Positions 38,068 through 45,921 of a stretch of 64,000 nucleotides of DNA are shown piece by piece. A program made the translations under genes and the position numbers. The DNA lies in contig NZ_FNES01000004.1 in NCBI RefSeq assembly GCF_900100195.1, positions 161,209 through 225,208 of the forward strand. Direction: 5' to 3'. Within the stretch, counting starts at the first letter, position 1; every line of letters begins with the position of its first letter. Under the pieces are notes generated by a model. The model was not told the DNA's origin. It did not search any database and was given only the letters and a program-made list of their open reading frames with translations. Source of the DNA: Billgrantia gudaonensis. GTDB lineage: Bacteria; Pseudomonadota; Gammaproteobacteria; Pseudomonadales; Halomonadaceae.

Positions 38068-38823
38068 TCAGCCCTGTACTGACAGCAGCCCGTTGGCGCG
38101 CTGGGCGTTCTCGTCGGCGGTGCTGACCACTTTCATCTGCATCTCGTAGCGGCGGGCGACGTCCAGCATGGAGACCATGGCCTCCACGGCGCTGACGTTG
38201 CTGCCTTCCAGCGAGCCGCTGGCCACGCGGGCCTCCTCGTCAGCCGGAAGCGGGGCAGCATCGCCTTGTGCGTTGGGTGGCGCCCGGAACAGGCCATCGT
38301 CACCGCGCACCAACCCCTCTTCGGGCGTGACGAGCTTGAGCCGGCCCACGTCGACCAAGGCATCGGGGTCTTCGCCAGCGCCGATGGCGCTCAGGGTACC
38401 GTCGGCACCCACCGACACGCTGGAACCCAGCGGCACGATGATCGGTCCATTCGCCCCGATCACCGGACGACCGTTGATCGTCACCACGCCATCGCCATCG
38501 ACTTGCAAATCGCCACGCCGCGTGTAGGCCTCGGTGCCATCATCGGCCTGTACCGACAACCAGCCATTGCCTTCCGGGGCCACGTCGAGGTCACGGCCGG
38601 TGCGCGTGATGGGGCCCTGGGAATAGTCGGTACCCGGCGTGCTGGCCACCACCGACGTTCGGGTGGCGTGCGCCGCCTCGCCCTGTACGGGCACCGCGCG
38701 CATGGCATGCAGTTGCGCGCGAAACCCCGCCGTGGAGACGTTGGAGAGGTTGTGGCTGACCACCGCCTGCTGGTCCATGCTCTGCTTGGCACCGCTCATG
38801 GCAGTATAGAGAATGCGATCCAT
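38068..38823 (-). CDS. flgF: Flagellar proximal rod protein FlgF
   Basis: FlgF is a proximal rod subunit. The 251-residue protein has MDRILYTAMSGAKQSMDQQA at the start, the rod motif VSHNLSNVSTAGFRAQLHAM, and a C-terminal coiled coil (VSAVEAMVSMLDVARRYEMQ). Distinguished from FlgG by its N-terminal sequence and position between flgE and flgG. Confidence 0.95.
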   Translation of the reverse strand: MDRILYTAMSGAKQSMDQQAVVSHNLSNVSTAGFRAQLHAMRAVPVQGEAAHATRTSVVASTPGTDYSQGPITRTGRDLDVAPEGNGWLSVQADDGTEAYTRRGDLQVDGDGVVTINGRPVIGANGPIIVPLGSSVSVGADGTLSAIGAGEDPDALVDVGRLKLVTPEEGLVRGDDGLFRAPPNAQGDAAPLPADEEARVASGSLEGSNVSAVEAMVSMLDVARRYEMQMKVVSTADENAQRANGLLSVQG

Positions 38824-38849
38824 GGCTCGGGCTCCGTCTCAGCGTGGGC

Positions 38850-40136
38850 TTAACGCAGGTTGATGGCGGTCTGCAGGAGCTCGTCCTGGGTCTTGATGGT
38901 CTGGGAGTTGGCCTGGTAGGCGCGCTGGGCCACGATCATGTCGACCAGCTCGCGGGCCATGTCCACGTTGGACGTCTCGACCGCACCGGACACCACGTTG
39001 CCGAATACCCCGGTCCCCGGCTCGCCGACCAGCTCGGGGCCGGACTCGGCGCTAGCCGTCCAGGCATTGTCGCCGGCCGGCACCAGGCCCTCCTCGTTGC
39101 GGAAGTTGACCAGCGCGATCTGCCCGGCCGGGCGCGACTCCTCGTTGGAGTAGTTGCGCATGATGGTGCCATCGTCCTCGATGGAGATGCCCACCATGGT
39201 GCCGGAGGTGTAGCCGTTTTGGCTCAGATCACCGGTATTGGAAGTGTTACCGAACTGGGAAGAACCGGCGAGATTGAGGCCGAAATCCAGCTGGGCAGGT
39301 TCACCATTGAGCGGTGTCGTACCACTACTGGCGAAGGTCATTGCCAAGTCTTCGGTGGCAATTTCATCGCCTGCAGTAGCACCATGAGCGCTATAGACCT
39401 GCTCGATGGAACCATTGGTGTCAAACTCAACGCTGAAGTCGTTCGCGCTATTATAGTAACCATCCATGGCAACACTACCGTTCCAGGTATTGGCACCGAC
39501 CTTTTCATAGTAGACGGTTATGTTGCGTGGATTACCCAGGGAGTCGTAAACGGTGAAATTGTTGGAGTAGTGGTAATCAATCGGCTGTTGGGTATTCTCT
39601 GGATCCGAAGCATCCGTAAATACTTGGGATTCGCTGAGGCCTTCACCAGGCTGCTCGCGGGAATCCAGATTGAGAGTCATCGACGCATCGGTCGTGGCGC
39701 TGGCCGCCAGCTCTTCCGCCGAGACGTTGAGCGGCTCGGGCTGGCCACCGGCCTGCACTTCGCCGGCCGCATTGAGCCCGTAACCCATGATCTGAGCGCC
39801 CTGGGCGTTGATCAGATCGCCTTCGGCGGTCATGGAGAGCTGGCCGTTGCGTGAATAGAGCACTTCGCCGCCTTCACCCTGGAAGCGGAAGAAGCCCTGC
39901 CCGGAAATGGCCAGGTCGAGGTTGCGGTTGGTGGACTCCACGTTGCCTTCGTTGAAGTTCTGCAGTACCGAGGAAACCTGGGTACCCAGGCCGATCCGCG
40001 AGTTGGCGAACACGTCGGCGAACTGCACGTTGGAGCCCTTGAAGCCCACCGTCTGCGAATTGGAGATGTTGTTGCCGATCGCTCCCAGCTTGTCTTTCTG
40101 GGCATTCAGACCGCTCAATGCTTGGGAAAAGCTCAT
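38850..40136 (-). CDS. flgE: Flagellar hook protein FlgE
   Basis: FlgE builds the hook. The 428-residue protein has the rod/hook start (MSFSQALSGLNAQKDKLGAI, NNISNSQTVGFKGSNVQFAD) and end (ELVDMIVAQRAYQANSQTIK). The coding stretch about 39240-39660 is clearly richer in A+T than the rest of the gene and encodes the exposed D2-type domain. Such mosaic composition points to recombination in the surface-exposed part. AGAGGAA precedes the ATG. Confidence 0.96.
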   Translation of the reverse strand: MSFSQALSGLNAQKDKLGAIGNNISNSQTVGFKGSNVQFADVFANSRIGLGTQVSSVLQNFNEGNVESTNRNLDLAISGQGFFRFQGEGGEVLYSRNGQLSMTAEGDLINAQGAQIMGYGLNAAGEVQAGGQPEPLNVSAEELAASATTDASMTLNLDSREQPGEGLSESQVFTDASDPENTQQPIDYHYSNNFTVYDSLGNPRNITVYYEKVGANTWNGSVAMDGYYNSANDFSVEFDTNGSIEQVYSAHGATAGDEIATEDLAMTFASSGTTPLNGEPAQLDFGLNLAGSSQFGNTSNTGDLSQNGYTSGTMVGISIEDDGTIMRNYSNEESRPAGQIALVNFRNEEGLVPAGDNAWTASAESGPELVGEPGTGVFGNVVSGAVETSNVDMARELVDMIVAQRAYQANSQTIKTQDELLQTAINLR

Positions 40137-40202
40137 TTTTCGTTCCTCTGCCTACCGGCTGACGGGTGCCGCTTGCGCGGTTCTATTGGTATGGGGTGCG
40201 TA

Positions 40203-40913
40203 TCAAAGAATCTGCTTGACTTGGTCGAGGCTCACCTGGCCATAGACGGCGCCCAGGTCGAGCCGCACACCGCCATCGTCGTCGGTCGGCGTGACGCCAC
40301 CGACGACGGCGTAGTTGAGGGTTTCGGAATCGAGGGTGTCGTCGCCGCGGGTCGCCTCGACCTTGACGGTGTAGGCACCGGAGGCGGCGTCGGCACCTTC
40401 GCTGGTCTTGCCGTCCCAGGAGAAGGATTCGACGCCGGCGCTGACCGAGCCGATGTCATAGCGGTTGACCACCTGGCCATCGCTGCCGGTGATGGTCACG
40501 CGCACGTTCTCGGCATTCTGGCCCAGCTCTATGCCGAAGGGCGTGGTGTGCAGGGAGCCGTCGTCACCCTTCTCGAGCAGTACGCGATCGCCGGGCACCA
40601 TCACGCCCTGGCCGATCAGGCCGGAAGCCTGAAGCGCGCGGTTCTCATCCAGCTGGCTAGTGATGCCCGCCAGCGTCTCGTTGAGATCCTCGATGCCGCT
40701 GACGGTATTGATCTGCGCCAGCTGCGAGGTCATCTCGTTGTTCTCGAGGGGGTTGAGAGGATCCTGGTTCTGCAGCTGAGTGATCAACAGCGTCATGAAA
40801 TTGTCGCGCAGATCGCCCGACCCGCTGGCGCCCAGGCCGCTACTGCTGTCCGAACCCGAGCTACCGCCTGCGTTCAAGGCATTGAGCACGCCGGAATCGA
40901 TGGTCGTGGACAT
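40203..40913 (-). CDS. flgD: Hook cap protein FlgD
   Basis: FlgD caps the growing hook. The 236-residue protein has the family N-terminus (NFMTLLITQLQNQDPLNPLE, then EMTSQLAQINTVSGIEDLNE) and C-terminal beta domains with a FlgD Ig-like pattern (DGQVVNRYDIGSVSAGVESF). GGAGGG lies about 10 bases before the ATG. Confidence 0.96.
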   Translation of the reverse strand: MSTTIDSGVLNALNAGGSSGSDSSSGLGASGSGDLRDNFMTLLITQLQNQDPLNPLENNEMTSQLAQINTVSGIEDLNETLAGITSQLDENRALQASGLIGQGVMVPGDRVLLEKGDDGSLHTTPFGIELGQNAENVRVTITGSDGQVVNRYDIGSVSAGVESFSWDGKTSEGADAASGAYTVKVEATRGDDTLDSETLNYAVVGGVTPTDDDGGVRLDLGAVYGQVSLDQVKQIL

Positions 40914-40918
40914 GGCGA

Positions 40919-41326
40919 TCAGCCCTCCCCGAGCGTGAGTGTCTTCATCATCATCTGCTTGCTGGTGTTCATGACTTCGACGTTGGCCTGGTAGGAGCGC
41001 GACGCCGAGATCATGTTGACCATCTCGTGAACGGGCTCGACGTTGGGCATGGTCACGTAGCCCTCGTCGTTCGCCAGCGGGTGTTCTGGGCGATACTCCT
41101 GGCGCATGGGCGAGGGGTCTTCGACCACCTCGCGAACCCCTACGCCGCCGATGCCCTGGCGACCCTGCATGCGCGACTCGAAGAGCACCTGCTTGGCGCG
41201 ATACGCCTCGCCATCGGGGCCGGCAACGCTGTCGGCATTGGCGAGGTTGCTGGCGGTCACGTTCATGCGCTGCGACTGGGCACTCATCGCCGAGCCGGAG
41301 ATATCGAAAGCGGAAAACATCGTCAT
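40919..41326 (-). CDS. flgC: Flagellar proximal rod protein FlgC
   Basis: FlgC is a proximal rod subunit. The 135-residue protein matches the family in length and motifs ([47 protein letters not shown]). The first of two nearby ATGs is used because AGAGAG sits 6 bases before it. Confidence 0.96.
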   Translation of the reverse strand: MTMFSAFDISGSAMSAQSQRMNVTASNLANADSVAGPDGEAYRAKQVLFESRMQGRQGIGGVGVREVVEDPSPMRQEYRPEHPLANDEGYVTMPNVEPVHEMVNMISASRSYQANVEVMNTSKQMMMKTLTLGEG

Positions 41327-41367
41327 GGCGACTCTCTCTTCATGCTCACTGCGTGGTCAGCAACCGA

Positions 41368-41781
41368 TCACTCGGGCTGCATGGCACCCTTCAACCCCTG
41401 GATGCGGCGGTTCATGAGGGTCAGCGCCGCCTGATAGCGAACGGCGTTGTCGGCGAAGGCGGTGCGTTCGCGATCCATGTCGACGGTATTGCCATCCAGG
41501 CTCGGTTGGTCGGGTACCCGATAGAGCAAGTCGCGATTACCCGGCGGCATGCCCTGCCCTTCGAGGTGGCGTGGCGAAGTGCGCGCCAACGAAAGGCCGC
41601 CGGCATTGCGCTCGCCCTGCGCCACCGCCTTCTTGAGCTCGCCGGCGAAGTCCATGTCGCGCGCCTTGTAGTTCGGCGTATCGGCATTGGCGATGTTGCT
41701 GGCCAACACCTTGTGGCGCTCCTGGCGCAAGCCCAGGGCTTGCTGATGATAGTTAAAGGCGGCTTCGAGCTGGTCGATCAT
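41368..41781 (-). CDS. flgB: Flagellar proximal rod protein FlgB
   Basis: FlgB is a proximal rod subunit and the first gene of the flgBCDEFGHIJ operon. The 137-residue protein has the family pattern (HKVLASNIANADTPNYKARD, RTSPRHLEG-like, ERTAFADNAVRYQAALTLMN). AGGGAG lies 8 bases upstream of the ATG. No convincing promoter was found in the 189-base gap to flgA. Confidence 0.95.
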   Translation of the reverse strand: MIDQLEAAFNYHQQALGLRQERHKVLASNIANADTPNYKARDMDFAGELKKAVAQGERNAGGLSLARTSPRHLEGQGMPPGNRDLLYRVPDQPSLDGNTVDMDRERTAFADNAVRYQAALTLMNRRIQGLKGAMQPE

Positions 41782-41970
41782 GCCGGCGCTCCCTGTGTTC
41801 GCATCGGTCGAGAACGAATACGCAACTTTCTGAGGGTGCAGAATAGCCAGGCTGACGTCACATCAATGGCATGAACAGACGACGATTCCACGGGCATTTC
41901 CGCTGATTTGCCTTTCGGGCGCGGGCTAGAATGCGCTTCAGGTATCCATGACACCGTTTCGGGCTTCGCC

Positions 41971-42666
41971 ATGTCGCGTTTCGCGCACCAACGTCACCTT
42001 CTCGGTCTTGCTCTGAGCCTTTGGCTGTTGCCCACCCCTCTGCTGGCCTCAGCGGATGGTCGGTTGATCGAGGCCGTGCAGGGCTTTCTCTACGACGAGG
42101 CGAAAACGCTGGGCGATGAGATCGTGGTGGAGGTGTACCCGCCTTCCGCCCGGCTGCCGGCCTGCGAAGCACCGGAACCTTTTCTGCCGCGCAGCGGAGA
42201 GAAGATGATGGGTCGCGTCTCGGTGGGCGTTCGCTGCGGTGAGGACGGACGCCAGGTTCGCTACTTGCAGGCGGAAATCGGCGTCATCGGCTCCTACCCG
42301 GTGCTGGCATCCGATATCGATGTGGGAACCACGTTAGCCACCGAACACCTCGAGGCCCGCCGTGGCAATCTGGCCGAGCTACCACGCCGCACCATCCTCG
42401 ATTCCGAGGAACTGGTCGGCAAGATGACGACACGGCCATTGCGTGCCGGTGAGGCACTGCAAGAGCATCAGGTACGCGAACGCCCTCTGGTCGAGCGCAA
42501 CCAGCGCGTCACCGTCGTAGCCCGCGGCAACGCCTTTCGGGTATCGCGCGAAGGCCGCGCCCTCGAGCCCGGCGCGATGGGAGACGAGGTCCGCGTGCGT
42601 TTCGGCTCGCGGGAGACGCTCACCGCCGTCGTGAGCGGCGAAGCCACGCTGAGCGTGGACTTCTAG
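41971..42666 (+). CDS. flgA: P-ring assembly chaperone FlgA
   Basis: FlgA is a periplasmic chaperone for FlgI. The 231 residues have a signal peptide ending near LLASA, and the SAF-type C-terminal domain (GTTLATEHLEARRGNLAELP, VVARGNAFRVSREGRALEPG, ETLTAVVSGEATLSVDF). The frame is open 21 codons further upstream, but the ATG at 41971 gives a proper signal peptide. It is divergent from flgB. Confidence 0.94.
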   Translation: MSRFAHQRHLLGLALSLWLLPTPLLASADGRLIEAVQGFLYDEAKTLGDEIVVEVYPPSARLPACEAPEPFLPRSGEKMMGRVSVGVRCGEDGRQVRYLQAEIGVIGSYPVLASDIDVGTTLATEHLEARRGNLAELPRRTILDSEELVGKMTTRPLRAGEALQEHQVRERPLVERNQRVTVVARGNAFRVSREGRALEPGAMGDEVRVRFGSRETLTAVVSGEATLSVDF

Positions 42667-42730
42667 AGACGATAGGGACTACGCTGGGAGCCTGATGGGC
42701 TGCTTGGGCGACAAATCGCTCGGGTTGCCC

Positions 42731-42757
42731 TAAAGTTTCGATCGCCAAGGCCGATAG
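42731..42757 (+). promoter_or_regulatory. Sigma-28 promoter of flgMN
   Basis: On the plus strand TAAAGTTT (42731-42738), 11 bases, then GCCGATAG (42750-42757), 33 bases before the flgM start. Only the last -10 base departs from consensus. Confidence 0.95.
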
Positions 42758-42789
42758 CAGGGAAAAGCACCGGTCACGAGGCCCATACC

Positions 42790-43080
42790 GTGAAGATCAA
42801 CAGTCAGAATCCCTTGGCTCGCCCAGCGTCGACGGCGCCACGAGAAGAGTCGCAGCCAGCCAGGGGCGCCGAACGCACCAGCCACAGCGATGCCGGCCCG
42901 GCCGCACAGACGCACTTGCGCCAGGCAGCAACGGACACCTCGCACGATATCGATGCCGCTCGCGTCGATGAGATCCGTGAGGCCATCCGCGAGGGCCGCC
43001 TGGAAATTCGCGCCGACCGCATCGCCGACGCGCTGATCGAGACTCTGCAACAGACGACCGGCAACGAAGGCAACGAATGA
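42790..43080 (+). CDS. flgM: Anti-sigma-28 factor FlgM
   Basis: FlgM binds sigma-28 (FliA) and is exported when the hook is finished. The 96-residue protein begins MKINSQNPLARPAST and has the C-terminal sigma-binding helix (RVDEIREAIREGRLEIRADR, IADALIETL). The start codon is GTG, with GAGG about 9 bases upstream. It is driven by a strong sigma-28 promoter, forming the expected autoregulatory loop. Confidence 0.94.
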   Translation: MKINSQNPLARPASTAPREESQPARGAERTSHSDAGPAAQTHLRQAATDTSHDIDAARVDEIREAIREGRLEIRADRIADALIETLQQTTGNEGNE

Positions 43081-43532
43081 GCACCAGCCTGGCCAAGCTA
43101 CTACAGGAGCAGCGACACCGCCTGGACGCCCTGATCGAACTGCTCGAGCGGGAGCGACTCCTGCTGGCCGACGCCGAGATCGACGGCCAGACACTTGCCG
43201 ATATCGCCCAGCAGAAGCGGGAACGCCTGGAAGCGCTCGAGGCCACCGAAACGCTGCGCCAGCGCATACAGAAGCGGCTGGGCTACGCTGCCGGCTCCGT
43301 CGGCGCTCGCGATGCAACACAGGATGCCGGCTGTCTGGCCGCCTGGGAACAAACGCTGGAACGTACCCGCGAGGCCGAACGCCTGAACGGCACGAACGGC
43401 CAGCTAATACAGTTGCGCATGAGCCAGAACCAGCGGCTGCTCGACTTCATCCACGATGCCGCTGAAAAGACGCTGTACGGCGCCAGCGGCCAGGTCGGCG
43501 CTCAATCGGGACGTCTCAACACTTCGGTCTAG
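43077..43532 (+). CDS. flgN: FlgK/FlgL export chaperone FlgN
   Basis: FlgN escorts FlgK and FlgL to the export gate. The 151-residue helical protein has an N-terminal charged coiled coil (LDALIELLERERLLLADAEI) and a C-terminal motif typical of FlgN (NGQLIQLRMSQNQRLLDFIH). It overlaps flgM by ATGA. The 117 bases beyond it hold no recognisable feature. Confidence 0.93.
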   Translation: MSTSLAKLLQEQRHRLDALIELLERERLLLADAEIDGQTLADIAQQKRERLEALEATETLRQRIQKRLGYAAGSVGARDATQDAGCLAAWEQTLERTREAERLNGTNGQLIQLRMSQNQRLLDFIHDAAEKTLYGASGQVGAQSGRLNTSV

Positions 43533-43649
43533 CAGACGACCGAGCCTGACGCCGGACTACTGCGAAATCCGCATTCCTCGCTACGCGCGATCGCATCGAA
43601 CGGACTGCAAGGCCTTGCCCGAAAGCTGCTGACTGCGCTCACCCAGCAC

Positions 43650-45680
43650 TCAGCGAAACAGCGCATCTACGTCCTCTTGCATGTCACCCGGGGAACTCCC
43701 CCCCGTTGCGCTGACCACTACGGCGTTGCGTCCCTTCGCCTTGGCCCGATAACCGGCGTCATCGGCACGCGCCAGGACCGCCTCGATAGTGGCATCCTGC
43801 TCGTGCAGGGCAGCAAGCCCCGCGCTGAGGGTGACGCGATACGTTCTGGCTCCTTGTTTCACCTCTACCTCCGAGACTGCCTGGCGCAGTGACGCTGCGA
43901 TACGCACTGCCTGCTTCAGCGTACAGCTCGGCAACAGCACGGCGAACTCATCGCCGCCCTGGCGAGCCACATGATCGCTGCGCCGAACCTCCCAGGCCAC
44001 CACCTGGGCAACCCGGCGCAGCATCTCGTCGCCCAGGGCATGGCCGCCTTCATCGTTGATCGGCTTGAAATGATCGAGGTCGAACAGGATCAACACCGAA
44101 GGGGTGCCGGTCTTGGTGCATTCCGCCAGGGCTTCTTCCAAACGCCGCTCGAAACCGCGCCGATTGAGCAGCCCGGTCAGTGGATCGTGCTCGGCCTCCC
44201 AACGCTGCAACGCCTCCTGCTGGCGTCGCTCGGTAATGTCCTTGGCCATGCCGACGAACCCCAGGGGCTGGCCATTGCCACGTACCTGGGAGGCATGCAC
44301 TTCGAGCCACAGAGTGCCTTCGCGATCATCGAGGTAGCGCAACTGACGCATGAAGTCGCTGCCGGTGTGCAGGGTATGCCGCCACAAATCCTGGGTGCCG
44401 ACGCGATCATCGGGGTGAATGCGTTGCCACCAGTCGCTGGCAAGCGGGGTCTCGCTCAACCCCAGCAGTTCGCGCAGCGCGGGATTCATGTAGGTCAGGC
44501 GACCATCGAGGTCGGCGACGAACATGCCCACCGGCGTGGATGCCAGCACGGCATCGAGAAAGGCTTCGCGATCGCGTAGATCGGTCAGAGCCGCGAGGCG
44601 TTCGCCCTCGAGACGGTTGAAGGTATCGGCGACCTGGCGCAGTTCGTCCATCTGCGTGGCCAGCTCGAGGTAGCGACGCTGACCGGACCCGACTTGAGCG
44701 ATCTGCGCTTCCAGATGATGCAGCGGGGTCAGCAATCGCCTCACCAGCCAGCCAATGCTGACCAGCAGCAGCAACGCCACGCCCAGCCAAACCCACCACA
44801 GCTTGCGCAGGAAATCGCCCAGCGGCGCATAGACCTGAGAGTCCGGCAGGGTGACCCCCACCACCCAGTTTGCCGGCCAGATCTGGCGGAACGCCACCAG
44901 GGCCGATGCTCTCCCCGAGCCTTCAACGACGACCTCCCCCTGCCAGCCATCGAGTGCCATCGACAGCTGAGGCGACGCCCGCCACTCGGTCGCATCCTCC
45001 GCCGAGTCACCGACAGAAGCGGGAAACAACCGTTCGCCCGAGGCCGTGAAGACCCCTACATTGCCGCCTTCACCTAGCCGAATGGACTCGAGCCCACGAA
45101 ACAGCCTGCTGCGCTCGAGATTGACCATGCCTCCGACCATACCCAAGAACTCGCCGTGTTCATCCAGACGCGGCACCAGCATCAGCACCATCGATTCACC
45201 GCTGGCCCGGCCCACGAAAGGTTCGCTGACATAGGGAAATCGGGTGTGGCGCACCATGGGAAAGTATTCGGTATTCCGGGTTTCGAGGCCGACGCGCCCC
45301 TCGACGACCGGCCAGTCGGCGATCACCGTACCCTGGCGGTCGGTCACCATGATGCCTTCGAACCAGGCCAACAGCGCCTGGCCATCCCGAAGCCTTTCGC
45401 CCAGCTCCTCCGCTGGCGCTTCGTTCAACTGCTCGGCGAGTCGGATCAGCGCATCCTGGCGCTGAGTCACCTCATCGTTCAACCCTTCGGCCACCAGTCG
45501 CGCCTCGTAGCGCAGGTGGGAGAGGTTCGTCTCGTTGACGAGATCCTTGCCGAACAGCCAGGCCAGCGCCAGCAGCAACCCGACGATCACCAGCCAGGTA
45601 GCCGCCAGCCCGAGCAGCAAGCGCCCCTGCAACGAGCAGAACGCGCGGCTCAACGTGATGAAACGAATCGGCGCTGGCAA
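43650..45680 (-). CDS. Membrane diguanylate cyclase, Cache-PAS-GGDEF
   Basis: A 676-residue inner-membrane protein with TM1 (about 19-42, LLLGLAATWLVIVGLLLALA), a Cache-type periplasmic domain, TM2 (about 290-312, LWWVWLGVALLLLVSIGWLV), a HAMP-like segment, PAS (about 370-490, DAVLASTPVGMFVADLDGRL) and GGDEF (about 505-660, RQGGDEFAVLL). The RxxD inhibitory site (RRSD) is five residues before GGDEF. It makes c-di-GMP by motif. The start codon is TTG with AGAGGA seven bases upstream; no in-frame ATG exists before the second TM-bearing region would be lost. A sigma-28-like promoter lies upstream. Confidence 0.9.
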   Translation of the reverse strand: MPAPIRFITLSRAFCSLQGRLLLGLAATWLVIVGLLLALAWLFGKDLVNETNLSHLRYEARLVAEGLNDEVTQRQDALIRLAEQLNEAPAEELGERLRDGQALLAWFEGIMVTDRQGTVIADWPVVEGRVGLETRNTEYFPMVRHTRFPYVSEPFVGRASGESMVLMLVPRLDEHGEFLGMVGGMVNLERSRLFRGLESIRLGEGGNVGVFTASGERLFPASVGDSAEDATEWRASPQLSMALDGWQGEVVVEGSGRASALVAFRQIWPANWVVGVTLPDSQVYAPLGDFLRKLWWVWLGVALLLLVSIGWLVRRLLTPLHHLEAQIAQVGSGQRRYLELATQMDELRQVADTFNRLEGERLAALTDLRDREAFLDAVLASTPVGMFVADLDGRLTYMNPALRELLGLSETPLASDWWQRIHPDDRVGTQDLWRHTLHTGSDFMRQLRYLDDREGTLWLEVHASQVRGNGQPLGFVGMAKDITERRQQEALQRWEAEHDPLTGLLNRRGFERRLEEALAECTKTGTPSVLILFDLDHFKPINDEGGHALGDEMLRRVAQVVAWEVRRSDHVARQGGDEFAVLLPSCTLKQAVRIAASLRQAVSEVEVKQGARTYRVTLSAGLAALHEQDATIEAVLARADDAGYRAKAKGRNAVVVSATGGSSPGDMQEDVDALFR

Positions 45681-45766
45681 ACCCAGTCCTCTTTACCGGG
45701 CGACATCCACACGGACATCGCGATGAGGGGCGAAACTTGCGACTCACACGGAGATCCAAGTCTTCG

Positions 45767-45793
45767 GTATCGGCAAGTTGCCAGACAACTTGA
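45767..45793 (-). promoter_or_regulatory. Sigma-28-like promoter of the Cache-PAS-GGDEF gene
   Basis: On the minus strand TCAAGTTG (45786-45793), 11 bases, then GCCGATAC (45767-45774), 86 bases before the TTG start. It is in the 241-base divergent region shared with the next gene, which holds nothing else recognised. Confidence 0.8.
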
Positions 45794-45831
45794 ATCAAGC
45801 ATTCATTACACCACTTTCGAGACTCGCCCCC

Positions 45832-45858
45832 TCAAGTCGAGTTCGCAGCGGACGATAG
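45832..45858 (+). promoter_or_regulatory. Sigma-28-like promoter of the PAS-GGDEF-EAL gene
   Basis: On the plus strand TCAAGTCG (45832-45839), 11 bases, then GACGATAG (45851-45858), 63 bases before the ATG. The -35 matches the chemoreceptor promoter at 10945-10971 in seven of eight positions. Confidence 0.72.
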
Positions 45859-45921
45859 TCTATTCAATCGTTGCCTGGCCGATGGCCACGCGACCCGACT
45901 ACTGTGAAGCGATGCCCCACG

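Noticed and set aside
41782..41970. Possible sigma-28 promoter before flgB (AGAAAGTT and ACCGATGC on the minus strand)
   Set aside because: The spacing is well above the required 11 bases.
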